Assembly (NCBI GenBank): GCA_020740775.1
Contig: JAHEWK010000002.1
Span: 5,917,942 to 5,981,941 of the forward strand
Direction of reading: 5' to 3'
DNA length: 64,000 nucleotides
DNA from: Ilyonectria destructans
Lineage: Eukaryota > Ascomycota > Sordariomycetes > Hypocreales > Nectriaceae
The notes beneath the pieces are model-generated. The model saw only the letters and a program-made list of their open reading frames with translations. It was not told the DNA's origin and searched no databases. Position 1 is the first letter of the stretch, and every line of letters begins with the position of its first letter. Both the position numbers and the translations under genes were made by a program. Of this stretch, positions 44,501 to 57,029 are shown piece after piece.

Positions 44501-46558
44501 TCAGCAGCGAAGCAAAAAGTGCTCATCGACGGCGCTGTCGACATTTGGGGGCTCACAATGGCGTTGCACCTCGACGCTGAGATCCAGCCGCAGCCCAAAT
44601 TCGACTTCTGGCTCAACCTGTCTCTGTCAGACTGGTTCAAGGTGCAGCTGGAAGCCAAGCTTACGGGAGACATCGACTTTAAGAACATGAGCTCTCTCGC
44701 GAATGCCGAATTCTCAATCCATGGTCTCATGGAACAGGACATCTTGCAACATATTATCGACCTGCTTGACAAGCAGATTGACTCTATGGGCAAGAACGGA
44801 GACTTTGACGAGGCCATGAACCGCCTGGAGCAAAAGGAAAGAGAGCACGCAGCCTCGATCGAAGCAGCTCAAAGAACATTGCAAGCGGCGAGAGACACGT
44901 GGGCGCAGAAGGAGTCATCCGTCAAGGCGGAACTCGAGAATGCTCGATCTCAGGCTGAGAGTCATCTTGAAGCCCTGAGGAGCAAGGCCCACGCCACAGA
45001 GCAGACATTCTCCAGCGCCCGGGCGAGCGCATCCGCAGCTCTCGAGCAGGCTCGCTACGACGCAGCAGTGGCTATTCGTGAGGCTGAATCAGCTTTGCAT
45101 CATGCCGAGCATGACAGTGACGAGACCATCCGTCAAGCTCAGGACAGCCTCCACCAGAAGCGGGATGCGTTCGACGTCGCATTCGGCCAAGCAGAACAAG
45201 ACCTCGAGACGGCACGCCTGAGCGTAAAGACAGCTGCTGAAGCGGTGGACACAGTCAATGAGGAGATGGGAGACGTTGACCGCCGCATCAGCGAAGCGCA
45301 GCTATTCGACATGCTTGAGCTCGCCGCGGAAAAGGCCGCCAAGACCGCAGAACTGGCGGCCGCCGTTCTCAGTCTAGAGGTAACCCGCGCCCTGGTCAGC
45401 ACTGCGGAGACGCTCGTTCAGGGTGATGCGTTCGTGACCAGTCGGGCCTCCATTGAAGCCGACGAAGCGGCTCTTGTGACGCTCTTGGATCTTCACGCCG
45501 CAGCCGTGAGCACCGCCCAGAGCGCCCTGGACAAGGTGCGCTCCGACCAGGAGGCTCTTATCCGGCGAGCGACTCGCGCATTGTACGAGGTCGAGAGAAC
45601 ATCGCCTGAGCTCAGCGCTCTGTCACAGGCCCAAGCTGCCATCATTGCGGGCGAAGCCACGGCTAGGGCCATGGTCAAGGACGCCGAGCTCGCATTCAAG
45701 GGCCTGAGCAAGTGTGCCGAGTATCTCGCTGTGGAGAGGGCCGAGAAGGCATTGCTTGCGGCCGAGTCCGACTCTACTGAGGTGGAACTGGCGCGTCAGG
45801 CTTGCGACCTGTTGCAGGAGAACGCCAGCAGCTTCGCTGATGATATTCTGCAGGTGGGCTGCAACATTGGCAAGTGGATTGCCAGCGCCGCTGCAGAGTT
45901 GATCAACATCCGCAAGATTGAGTTCTCTGGGTCGACCGCCAGCTTCAAGGAGGGAGGGCCGCCACTGTCCGCGTCGATCAGCGGGACGCTTGTGGGGGTC
46001 GACTTTGACATCAAGCTGGAGTGGAAGCCTGACTTTGACCTTGTCAAGTTCGTCAAGGGTATCTTCACCGAGCTTTGGGACAAGATCAAGAATGCTGCCG
46101 TCGAGTTCCTGAAGGAGATCGGAGCTATCATTGTCAAAGTCGCCGAAGAGGTGGTTGAGTTTGTCGAAGACGCCGCCGAGGCCATCGCCGAGGGTGCCGA
46201 AGTGGTCGGCGAGGCCATCGTCGAGGGAGCTGAAGTGGTCGGCGAGGCCGTCGCTGAAGCTGCGGAGGAGATCGGCAACGCGGTGGATGACATTGCCAAG
46301 GATGTAGGAGAGGCTGCAAGCGATGTTGGCAGTGCAATCGGCCATGTCGCGGAAGATGTGGATGAGGCAATGAGCGATGTTGGCAGCGCTCTCGGCAATG
46401 CCGCAAACGATGTCGAGGACGCAGTCAGCGACGTCGGCAGCGCACTAGGTCACGCGGCGAGTGATGTTGGGGATGCTTTCAACGATGTAGGAAATGGGGT
46501 TGAGAACGTTGCCAACGACATTGGGAACGCTATCAGCGATGCCTTTAGTTTTTGGTAG
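41514..46558 (+). CDS. Unrecognised 1633-aa protein: beta-rich body, coiled coil, amphipathic repeat tail
   Basis: Exons 41514-42785, 42868-42994 and 43056-46558; introns of 82 and 61 nt, phases 0 and 1, both joins in frame. The N-terminus has two Lys-Arg/Ser-Pro motifs (GSKRARSPG, IKRPRSPSADD), possible nuclear or phosphorylation sites. Residues about 200-1050 alternate short hydrophobic/polar segments with many Gly, looking like a large beta-sheet structure. About 1055-1385 is a long Ala/Glu/Gln-rich coiled coil without proline. The tail (about 1477-1633) is a continuous amphipathic helix: two 11-residue units (EGAEVVGEAIV type) and then five exact 18-residue units (consensus SDVGSALGxxAxDVxxAx) to the C-terminus. 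Such 11- and 18-mers resemble LEA or apolipoprotein-type surface-binding helices. No signal peptide. Function unknown; membrane or lipid-droplet association is a guess. Confidence 0.8.
46265..46534 (+). repeat. Five 54-bp (18-codon) coding repeats
   Basis: In-frame units start at 46265, 46319, 46373, 46427 and 46481, each encoding an 18-residue amphipathic helix unit. They end seven codons before the stop of the 1633-aa gene. Confidence 0.9.
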
Positions 46559-47310
46559 CAGCCTCCTTCTACTTAGTATTAAAGATTGAAACGGGGCTTG
46601 TTTTCGCGTTATGTTAATTTATACCCCCGGTAAAGCGCGACACAGCCTTATATAACTAAGAAGGCCCCACCGTATTATAAAACGCGCTTCGCTGGCCTGG
46701 CGTCCTGCTACCTCGCCAAACAGCTACCGCACCCTTCCCACTGCTGCTGTCCTGAGTCATCCCGCCATTGCTCAACTCCTGGCCCAGAATCATAACTTCA
46801 ATCACAGGGCCAGCATAGCTCCGCAACTGTCGTTTCTCCTCCTGCCAATTTGTCCGCCAGCAACCGTATTATACTGCCGCAATCTTTAATTCCGCTAGTA
46901 ACATTAATGATAAGTAAGCCGTGGCCCTTGTTGACATTTGAGTTATCCCAATGTGGTGTGTATCCATAATGAGTGTGCCACATCATACCCTGCTGCTTGG
47001 TGTTTTGAGCGCGCTGCAGCACTTCGAAATTATGGAGCCCAAGTGACGCCGAGGCGCGCTTCTCAGTATGCTCACAACAGCCCAAGGCCACGCCGATAAG
47101 CTTTAAGCGGTGCTAGAAACTCGAAATCAGCCGGCCAGCTTACGTGCCTGCTCCCCACGCAGACTACGAAACGGGTGTCGAACGAGGCAAAATCTGGCTC
47201 CCATGCCACCATTAGCTATATATTCATATTATACCCCACTATTGCTGAGCGTAAACTGGCCAACTTTAATGTGGGTGCAGGTAAATTTATACCTTTTTCA
47301 AGCCTATTAT
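46559..47310. other. Intergenic, transition to AT-rich subtelomere
   Basis: GC falls towards the right. A 97-codon minus frame (46798-47091) looks protein-like in places but has no recognised family. It could be a transposon scrap. A dispersed stretch shared with about 8972 lies at 47275. Confidence 0.4.
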
Positions 47311-47590
47311 CCAAACCTGGGGGCAGGTGTCCGTATACTCCTCCTCACCCTTACCCCCAGGTTTGGATATCTATGCGCCCAGTTTTATATCTTATCTACT
47401 TCCTGCCCCCTCCTCCTGATTTGCAGTTAATATAATCCTCGCCCTTGCTAAATTACTGCCCTACCTCTAAACCTGAGGGTAGGTATTTATATACTCCTCT
47501 ACTTTCTTATTTAAGCCTTTATCTCTAGGTTTAGATATCTATATACCTATTCTTATATCTTATCTACTTTCTGCTCTTTTTTTCTTATTT
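47311..47590. repeat. Direct repeat pair with RIP-type differences (period 156)
   Basis: Copy 1 starts CCAAACCTGGGGGCAGG at 47311; copy 2 starts CTAAACCTGAGGGTAGG at 47467. Along about 110 bp the differences are mainly C-to-T and G-to-A from copy 1 to copy 2. Copy 1 also contains an inverted repeat (CCAAACCTGGGGG / CCCCCAGGTTTGG). Confidence 0.8.
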
Positions 47591-49229
47591 ACCAGTTAAT
47601 ATCCTCTTATTTAGTAATACTTATAGTAATCTAATAGTAGTCTAATAGTCTAGTAGTCCAGTAGTCTAGTAGTCTAGTAGTCTAGTAGTCTAGTAGTCTA
47701 GTAGTTTAATAGCCCTTTTAAATCCAATCTATAAAAATAATTACTATACTCTACTAATTAAATAAGACTTAATATAAGTAGAAAACTCCTACTACCCTCT
47801 AACTGTCCTTTTTATTTTAACTCTCTTTACCTTTTTATTATTATTTTCTAAAGCCTATCTATCTTACTCTAACTAATTACCCTCTTCTCTTTAAATTATA
47901 TCTTATTAGTCTCTTTCCCTACTTCTATATATTTCTAATACTTATTAATCTCTTATTTCTCTTATTATATATTATATTACTAATAGAACTTACTATTATT
48001 TAATAGAATTTAACTTTCTTATTTCCTATATCTTACTACCCTATACTATCTATCTATCTATTTATCCCCCCTCCAGTATCCTATAATATAAAACACTACC
48101 TAACCCACACTTCTAACCCCCAGAATAAAGCTGCCTTAAAATGATATCAATATATCTATACTTAACCCTTACTTAATATCCCAAGTCCAGCCCTAGCTGC
48201 TACTAAAGCTACTATACTGGAGCCAGTTTTAGATTGCCTATCTAGTAGTTAATAATAATAAAACTCCCACTCTACTAAGCTGCAAAAGCCTCCTCTACTA
48301 TTATTTACCGAGGCTGACTCACTAAGAAAGCAGGCCGAGCTATACTGCCTTGCTATTGCCAAGCTGCCTATTAACCTCCTTAACTCTTTATAGTCCTGCA
48401 GTAATAATAGGACTTTTGACTGCAATTATATTGCCTACCTTTATTGATCCTTCTGCTAGGGTAATCTTACTTATTAAGCTAAGGAAAACTATATCCAGGT
48501 CTCCTATAGTGCTGCTGCTATTAATAATATTATTACTAGTATTCTAGAAATAGATTATTATTCTGATAGTACTATTAAGAATTATATACTGTTATTTAGG
48601 TACTGGGCTGATATTAATAATAAGAGACTTAAAGTTATAGCCAGCTAATATTATATTAAAGTATTATAAGATTATATAAAGTAAACTAGTTTTAATATAG
48701 ATAATTTATAGTAGGTCTGTAAGTTTTATAATAAAGATATATCTTAATAATTATTAACTAGATTTAATCTATTATTATCTTAAAGTAAATATACTAACTA
48801 TCTTATTTCTAAGAGGGGAATAGATACTCTCTCTATTGAGTTGGATATTAAGCTATATATTAACTGTTATAATCTTACTCTGCCTAATAGCTATAATTAG
48901 ATCTAGTTATAGCTTGCCTCTACCTCTAATTGAGATTCTATTTTATTCTTCTCTTAGAAGAATAAGAATAAAATAGTACTTAAGAAAAGGATACTGGATA
49001 TTCTTTATCTTAATAGCAAAACTCAATTTCCTATCAGCCAGCTTATAATACTATAGAAGAATAACTAATAGAAGCCTATAATTACCCAGTAGTACAGAAT
49101 AATCTTAGGAAGGGCCCTCTTTAATATCTCTATATAGGATTGAATAGCCAGTTATAGAATCGATAATATAAGTCCCTTTTCTTAAATTAATAAGAATTAC
49201 AATAATAATAGTAAATAATACTAGGTTAA
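47591..49229. repeat. AT-rich RIP-type DNA with 10-bp tandem array
   Basis: About 47636-47710 is a tandem array of the 10-mer TCTAGTAGTC with a few substitutions. The remainder is AT-rich with many stops. Coding-like stretches may begin before 49230 but I did not establish a stable frame there. Confidence 0.5.
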
Positions 49230-50970
49230 GTTTATAAGGCTAATAAGAGAACTCCTTTTATTCTATATAATTAGTACTGATTTAATATACTCTACTAGAC
49301 ACTTAAGACCCTAAGGATATTTTCTAAGAGTGCTGCTAATTTGATTTAGACCTTAGACTGGGCTAAACTAGCTAGCAGCCTCAGGGATAATATCTATATA
49401 GAAATAGAGATACGCCAGCTCTTTTACCCGATATAGAGTAGCAATAGTAATAATTCAGCCCGTATTGCCGCTATACTAACCCCAGAGATATCTCAACAGG
49501 TAGGGTTCTTTAGCTTATTTAATAAGAAGGACTATTATAACCTTTATTACTATATTATCTAATATTAACCTTCCCTCTATTTTCCAGATATATAGTTATT
49601 TCTAAGTATTAAGAAGAATAAAGGCGAGATTATAATATATATTATAGACTATATAGTATACTGGTTTAACTCTTAATTAATTAATATTATTAATCGCCAG
49701 GATAATAATAAGCTAGTAAGATAATAGAACCTAATAATAGCCTTTTAGAAGTTAATACTTACTATATATAGATCGGACTGGTAGGCTCAGCTAAGAGAGA
49801 AAGATTATAGTAATAGTAATAATAATATCGCAATATAATTAGACTAGCACTCTTATTTTCTAGAAAAGTAAATACTAGACTATATTTAGAGTTATATAGC
49901 TAGATTTAAAAATCCTTTAACTAAATTTTATCTTAATCTAATACCAGAAGAGTATAATACCAATTATACCAAGCACTTTACTGCTAACTACCTATAGATA
50001 GGCCTTTTCTAAATCGTCCAGAATACTATATTACCTGGATTATTTTATTTAGTATAGTAAGATACAGTGCCGGAATGTAATAATAATCTTTACAGCAGAG
50101 ATAAGATTTACCGTTAAAATAATAGCACTTATTATATACTAACCTCTGCTATTATACAAGCTATCTGTAGTCAGCTTGAAAATATACCTGAAGTGACAGA
50201 TAATCCTGCACTTAGCAGTATATATACTTCCTCAGAGTTTAGCATACTGATCGATAATATTATACTTGTGTAGGCTGCGGATTGGTATTATAAGACAGTG
50301 GAAAATAATAAGTCTGATAATAGGGCCTCTTAGTTAAGCGAAGTACTGCAGATAATTCAGCTAGTATATTAAGGGTATAAGAAGCTCCTATCTAAGAGGA
50401 TAGCTACTATATCTTCAGCTTATATCTAGTAGCAGCAGTAGTAGCAGTAATAGTAGTAGCAGCCGCTGCTGCTGCTATTATTATTACTTCTATAAAAGGG
50501 GCTTAGCTAGTTGCAGGACGGGCACGCTTCTTAATAGAATACCACCTTATTAAGCCAATATATTAAATAGCCTTTATCGTTATAAGGATTTCTCCTAATT
50601 AATATAATAAGTAGAGGCCAGGGGCATAACAGTTAAACCAGGGAGATAGCTAGATAAGCAGGCTTGTTATTAATACAGCAGTTAAGCTATAAGGCTATAT
50701 TACCTTCGCCGCAGCCTTTATAATTATTAAGAAACCATCAGAAAGGGGGAAATTAGGGGCGAGGAGCTATAGGCTATTTACTATTACGGCTGCATCCCGT
50801 GGCTAAAGTCAGTCGTTCTCTATAACTGCTGGGAATACCAGTGGGGGGAATTGGGGTTATTTAGCTACTGGGGAGGAGGAAAAGTCTCCCGAGCAGCCAG
50901 CATAAATCCAGTTAATTTAATCCGACTAATAAATCATTAGTATTAGCACTCTGGATGAATAGGCCCGTCG
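49230..50970 (+). pseudogene. RIP-degraded reading frame A (unknown protein, poly-Gln tract)
   Basis: Codons with first base divisible by three (for example 50247) read as continuous protein-like sequence for about 580 codons. The many TAA/TAG codons fit former CAA/CAG; a few TGA could be former TGG or CGA. I needed no frame change. Between about 50430 and 50480, CAG, TAG and TAA codons form a solid run that would have been a poly-glutamine tract, followed by a CTG/CTA/TTA leucine run. The upstream part is rich in aromatic and Ile/Leu helices; the downstream part is basic. No family recognised; no transposase, reverse transcriptase or helicase motif was seen. Not functional now. Confidence 0.6.
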
Positions 50971-51839
50971 CGATATCAGGAAGCCGGCGATAGTAATAAT
51001 AATAGCCTGAAGCTACCCTATATTAAGCAGATATACTATAGAGAATAAGTAACTAGAAAATATATACTGCAGTACTTTTAAATTAAGTTTATAAATAGAA
51101 TCTAATAAAAACCTATATATAATATTATTAATAAAGCTAATATTAGTATAATATAAAAAGCTTCTATTTAAATATTTATAATAGTATAGAATATATATTT
51201 TAGTCGGTTTTATAAAATATCAGAGATGAAATAAAAGGATAATTTTGCATACTGAATAGTAAGTATGTTTATTGGTAAATTCTAAAATATAAGAGATATA
51301 CAGGAAGGTTCGGATAAGGCGGGAGGATTTAAAAGCAAGCAGGGACCCCCAGTTATTTTGGGATATAATAGAGAAGGCCAGAGTTCTATAGCTCTTATAA
51401 TAAGTAAGCCACCTTATTTCCACTATTCTATCTTTACTACTAATTAAGGTATAATAGCAGGTCTGATATTATATAATATATAATAGAATATAATTAATAG
51501 TAATTAAGAGGTTAATTATTTTATAATATATTATATTTATAAATTAACCCTCAGCTATATGTATACACTCGGATACCCACCCCTGGATTAGCTGACTTGG
51601 GGTTATTTACAGATATATTCAGGGTAAGGAGTAGAGAACAGATAGGAGTACTGGTCTTTCCCAGCTTAGACCTAATCCGAGTAGCAGTATTATTATATAA
51701 TATAACTATTATGATAAATATAGTTAATGATACGGTTATAGGAAGCTGTATATTATATATTTAGTTATATTAATATGCCTATTAGTTAACTACTATAAAT
51801 CACCTGGTTAAGTTATAATTAGTATTATTTAGTAAGAAT

Positions 51840-54790
51840 AATTCTATCCTTCAGCCTTAATACTCTATCTATTTTTAATTACTAATCCCCCTTTTACCAG
51901 CTAGTATTCTAATAGTTTAACTATATTATATCTAGGACTTTTAGAAGAGGTTAACCTTAAGATTTATCTTAATAATCTTAATATTAATAATAGTAATAAC
52001 CAGAAGGAGGCATAAGAATATATCTCTCCAATCTCAACTGATAAATACTACCTTAAGAAGCCTACAGACTATAGAAGCAGTATAGCTAATATATAAGAGC
52101 TAGTAGAATAGTTCCAGAAAGGTTAGAGAATTAATTGCTATACTGGTAATTTCTAGATATACAGTATATTAATATCCTTAGTAAAGACTATATAGATACA
52201 GTAATATATTCTTACCCCCTTTTAGCCCAGTTAATAAAACTACTATATAGTTTTTAGTTATAAGTATCTTTTAGCTGATATTAATATAGTCTTAGCCGAT
52301 AAGTTTATTGCTAAAATAAATAATAAGGCTTTTAATAGGGTGTGTACTTTTAACCTCCTTTAGTATTAAGTTATTATTAATTACGGGAGCAAGAAGATAG
52401 AATTAAAAGCAGCAAGTAAAGATAATATATACTACCCTGTTTTCCGACTTAACTTTATCAGTATTATCGGCCGGCTATATCGACCGATCTGTCAGTCCAG
52501 TTATTTCTTCGATAATATCACTATATCCCTATAGTACTGGTATGCACTATATAGTGCAAAGTATATATAGGGGATTAATTTCGACCTAGGCAACTATACC
52601 TTCTATATCGCTACTAGCACTACTTAAGAGGCCTGGTTTATTATAATATATCTAATTCAGAGGGTTTCCAGTAATAGCCTAAATAGTAATCTATATCGAC
52701 AGCCTGATATAATATAAATAAGGACTGCTTTTATATATAGTTATACTGTAGTACTTATATTATATATTAAAGATATCTTCCTCCGCAGAGAGCTTCTTAG
52801 CAAAGAGATCAAGCTAAGATAGGCCCTTGGAGGCACGGATACTTAAATAATTACATTTAATAAATAGGTTATATTTTAGACTCACTTTATATAAGGCTGG
52901 AATAGACTTATTAAAAAGCTTTTTAACGCTGGTAACAGTTTCTAGCTGGACTATTAACCTGCCTTCTATATATATAACTATAGTGCAAATATCGAGATTG
53001 AAGTTACTAAAGAAATAGTAAATCTTAAGTAGGAAACTCTTATTATACTGATATATCATAATAATATAGAAGATAATAGCAACCAGTCTAATAATAGAGA
53101 TAACGATAATTGGGGGATGCAGGGATAGAGGCTAGAGGAGGAAGAGGAACACCCCAACGCTGCAGAGGGCAGCCTATTTCTATCGATAGAGGCTAGCAAC
53201 ACCACTCTACTATCACTATCTCTTCACCTCAGCTACAGCAAGGAAGGTTATAGCAAGAAGTTCAAGTTATCTATTACCATTAAGACTAGCTATATAGCTA
53301 TATTACACCTACTAAGAGGCAATTATTATTATAAGGGTAAGAAAAGGAAAAGAGAGGATAAAGGTAATAAGGACAAGGACGAGGAGCAGCAGTAAGAGGA
53401 GAAGTTTAAAAGGTAGATAAGTAGGGCTGAGAACGCCGATATATCCCTTTTATCTAATATTAATAAAGAATAGCTATAATAGAAAAGGGAGGAAGAGGAC
53501 GAGCTATCCCGCCAGTATTTAGAAAGGGATAGAGATATTAAAGATAAATAAGAAGATATATCGTCGCCGAGTACCCCTCTGCTGTCAGTATTATTATCAG
53601 GCTACTATAGAGAGTACAATACTTTATATAGTACTAGCTTAAGGCAACTTTATAAGGCCCTCGAGGCTAAATATAACCTTAATAATATCAGTTATATCTT
53701 CTATACTCTAGCAGTTGATATCTACTGTACTGCAGTAAGGATATATCTAGGTAAAGAAGCTAGTCTTGTAGTATACCTGCTTGCTAATTGTAATTAGGTA
53801 GCCGGTAAATTCTATAGAAGTAACTATACCTTCTATCCACTTGGCTTTCATTCTGTATATAGGAACTTTAGCTTAGATTGTCTACCTGCCTTCTTAGATA
53901 GTAACCTATTTACTATTATAAAGGAGAATATAAGCCACTAGAATTAAGATGCTGATATACTATCTTTTAGTTTCTTTTAAGGGTATTTAAACCTCAAGCA
54001 GTTAATCCACTACTAACCTAATAACCTGCTTACCAGCTACAGTCTCGTAACGGGTATACTTACTATTCTATTAATAGAAGCTTAACGTATAGCTTGCCTT
54101 AAAGGCAAATAGCAACACTTACTAGCTTAGTTACAGGGGCAGCTTATACCTAATAACCCTGGTATATTGATACCCTTTACATAGGAATACCAGAGAATCG
54201 AGGCGGCTATACAGGTAAAGGAGTATATATTCCGGTTCGAGCAGGTAATATCAATTAACACTCCATAGCTTATATGCCAGCGCAGGAACTTTTACACTAT
54301 GCTACAGCCTATCTTCCAGCTTATATAACTCTTCCTTAAAGAGAAGCAGCTCTATGCTGGTATTCTGCAACAGTTCCCTCTGGAGATCTTTCCGGGTATA
54401 CTTGTAGCCTTTACTAAGGTCCTGGAGGCAGCTATAGCTGAGATAGACTGTTATTTCCGGGAGGGAGGGTCGAAAGGATTGGGTATAGCCCTCTCAGAAG
54501 GCGTCGCTGCTCTCAATCGGCTAGGTAATTTTTGCTTTACGGGCAATCCGAGAGTACTGCCCTCTAAAGTTATAAGGCTTCTAGGGACGATAGATAGCCT
54601 ATAGATGTGCGGGTGGCTATTTATATTGCTGCGGATACTCGATATCCAGGAAGGACGAGGGCTTATTAACCTAGTAGGGTGGCCTCAGCTGAGTAACGGG
54701 CAGCCTATTCTGATATATATTGTATTGCTCGAGTATCACTATAACTGCTCTGTAGCAGCTAACTGCTACAGTTAACTCTAGTTCGCCGAG
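51840..54790 (+). pseudogene. RIP-degraded reading frame B (large charged protein)
   Basis: Codons starting at positions with remainder 2 modulo 3 (for example 52535, 53336, 54281) read through almost 3 kb with TAA/TAG at probable glutamine posit­ions and no frameshift. The middle (about 53330-53560) has a Lys-Lys-Arg-Lys-Arg cluster and an Asp/Glu/Lys-rich stretch, typical of a nuclear protein linker. The last part (54281-54790) is best preserved: FYTMLQPIFQLI, FPLEIFPGILVAF, then RLGNFCFTGNPRVLPSKVI. It resembles the tail of large fungal hypothetical proteins, but I cannot name the family. It could be a decayed large gene of a subtelomeric family or a giant mobile element. Confidence 0.6.
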
Positions 54791-55107
54791 CTTGGAGGCT
54801 AATTAATAGATAGAGTATATAGAATAACCTTATTCCTAAATAAGGTATTCTGAGACCTGTGGGTACTGGAGATAGTTACCTTTATCTGTTAATAAGTTTA
54901 TTATAGTCTTAACTGCAGCCTCTATAGTAGTAGTGGTAGTGGGTTATAAAATAACAGCAATCTGAATAATATTAGTAGCCAGGTAATAGTGGTATTAGTA
55001 GTATAGAAAGAGAGGGACACTCTATTTAAATTATTATATATCTATTATTCTACACCCCTGCTATCCCCTTTACTTCCTTCTGATAATAATCGGGCAAGAG
55101 CTATACT

Positions 55108-55866
55108 GACTATAGATATGATTTTATATTTTCTAATTATAGATATTTTAAGAAGCTTTTAGCTGAAATTCTTAAATTTAATAATCAGTTAATTAATAAT
55201 TCTAAGATAGTATTAAAGATATAATAAGACTTTACTAAGAAGGTATATATAGTATTAATAGAAGGCAGTAAGAAAGGCTACGCAGGAGTAGAATCTATTA
55301 CACCAACTTATTTAACTTAGCCTTCTATCCTTCAGGCTGCTATTAAGCACACTAGAGGAGGCTTTATAATAAAGGTGCAGTGGGTTTCAGATATTGCAGC
55401 CGCTATAGTATCTATAAAGATTAAGTGGGTTCCTGGTTCTTATCGTCAGAGGTTAATATATCAGCAAGTAGTATAGCTTATCGGAGCAGTAATACTAGTA
55501 ACTATACTTACAGCACGGCCTAATAGTCTTAAGCGGCAAGTATTAGAGGCAGAGGCTCGTATAGCAGCCGAGCCAGTTAACGGCAAGCGAGCAAGAATAC
55601 GGCAGCGGATTGACCTTGGCTATAAGATCCCGTTCAAATAGATCCCCGATATCGTGCATAGGGGCTTCAACAAGCTGCAATATCTATTCGCCAAAGGAGA
55701 TCAGCGTATACTATCTTACTATTACGTAGCGTACTGCTATCTAGCAGACTGTCTTGGGGACCCGTTATATAATCTTATACTTATCCTGACCTTAACTATC
55801 ACGGCATTAAGTGCAACCCTAGAGGTTCAACCTAATATAAAGGTCTTTAGCGTAATAACTAAGTAG
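55108..55866 (+). pseudogene. RIP-degraded reading frame C
   Basis: A third plus-strand frame (remainder 1 modulo 3) reads about 250 codons with few stops. Its last 70 codons (55654-55866) are fully open and end at TAG. Content is mixed Ile/Leu/Lys, with a basic RARIRQRIDLGYK segment. It follows frame B with a frame change near 54.8-55.1 kb, so it may be a further exon or a separate gene. Unrecognised. Confidence 0.45.
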
Positions 55867-57029
55867 AGAGATCCGGCTCTTTTAGCAGCAAATATAGTCA
55901 CGAGAATACTCTAGTTTCTGCAACTGAAGGAATTTCTATAGAAGAAAGATAACAGATAAGTACTATAAGTCTCTAAAATAATAAAGAAGATTAGTAAGCT
56001 ATTTTATAATTAGATTATATCCGAAAGATATTGCCTCTATAATATAGTCTGTATACTGAAGCTGATTATTCTGTAAATTACAGAGTATAAGGGAGTTAAT
56101 AATTAACTGCTTCGAGAATTAGAGTAGATCCAGGTTAAGGGCAGTTAAGATAGCCTGCAAAATTGTAAATTGCATCTTATACTAGAAGAGAAGCTCTATA
56201 AGCTTCATAGAGACCTCCTATTTCTTAGAAAAAAACTGAGAAACTTTATTAGGTATATCTTTAAGAGCAACCAGTAAGAATAGGTAGATAGATATTCAGC
56301 TATTATTTAGGATAGATAACTAATAGAGGCTCTTTTATTATAAGTTACTACTAAATACTAGTCTACTCGAGATCTTAATAAGAGTATAATTATAACTATA
56401 TTAATATATTTAGTATTATAAAATCTAATAGCTATAATAATAGAATTATAAACTTAAGGATCTACTAGTACTTTTAGTAGCAGTTTATCTATAATAGTAG
56501 ATAGTAGCAGGGATTATAAAGTAAGTACTAAAAGTAGGGTAACCCCCTTCCTACTACTTAATTCCTCTATTTATATCTATATTACCAGTCTAGCTGAATA
56601 TAAGTATTAAAGAATATAATTAATAGATAAAGATTTTCTCTTCTATACCGATAGCAGATGATAATATTTATAAGTCTGCCCCTGCATCTACCTTCCTACT
56701 ACCTTTAGAGTAGGCGGGCGACTCTACAGATAAGCGAACTGAAGTTGAGGTTGGAGGAAGGGTTTTATATAATATATTAAAGACTAGTATCTATAAGGAA
56801 GGATACAGAGAAGTTTATTTCTTTGGTATTTTAAACTAATAATATAATCTGGGTTAATTAATATCTATTAATTATTCGGGAAAGATAGGTAGAAAGCAGT
56901 TATAAATAAAGCTAGCGGAAAAACCATAAACCCCGCCTAAGCCAAAATAATAATAATAAAAAGACCAGCTAACATTAGGCAAGAGAAAAGAAAAGACAGT
57001 AGAAAAGTTAATAATTAAGCCCCTTAAGG
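55867..57029. other. AT-rich DNA between converging fossil frames
   Basis: No stable frame established. This is where the plus-strand fossils (left) and the minus-strand fossil (right) would end towards each other. Confidence 0.4.
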
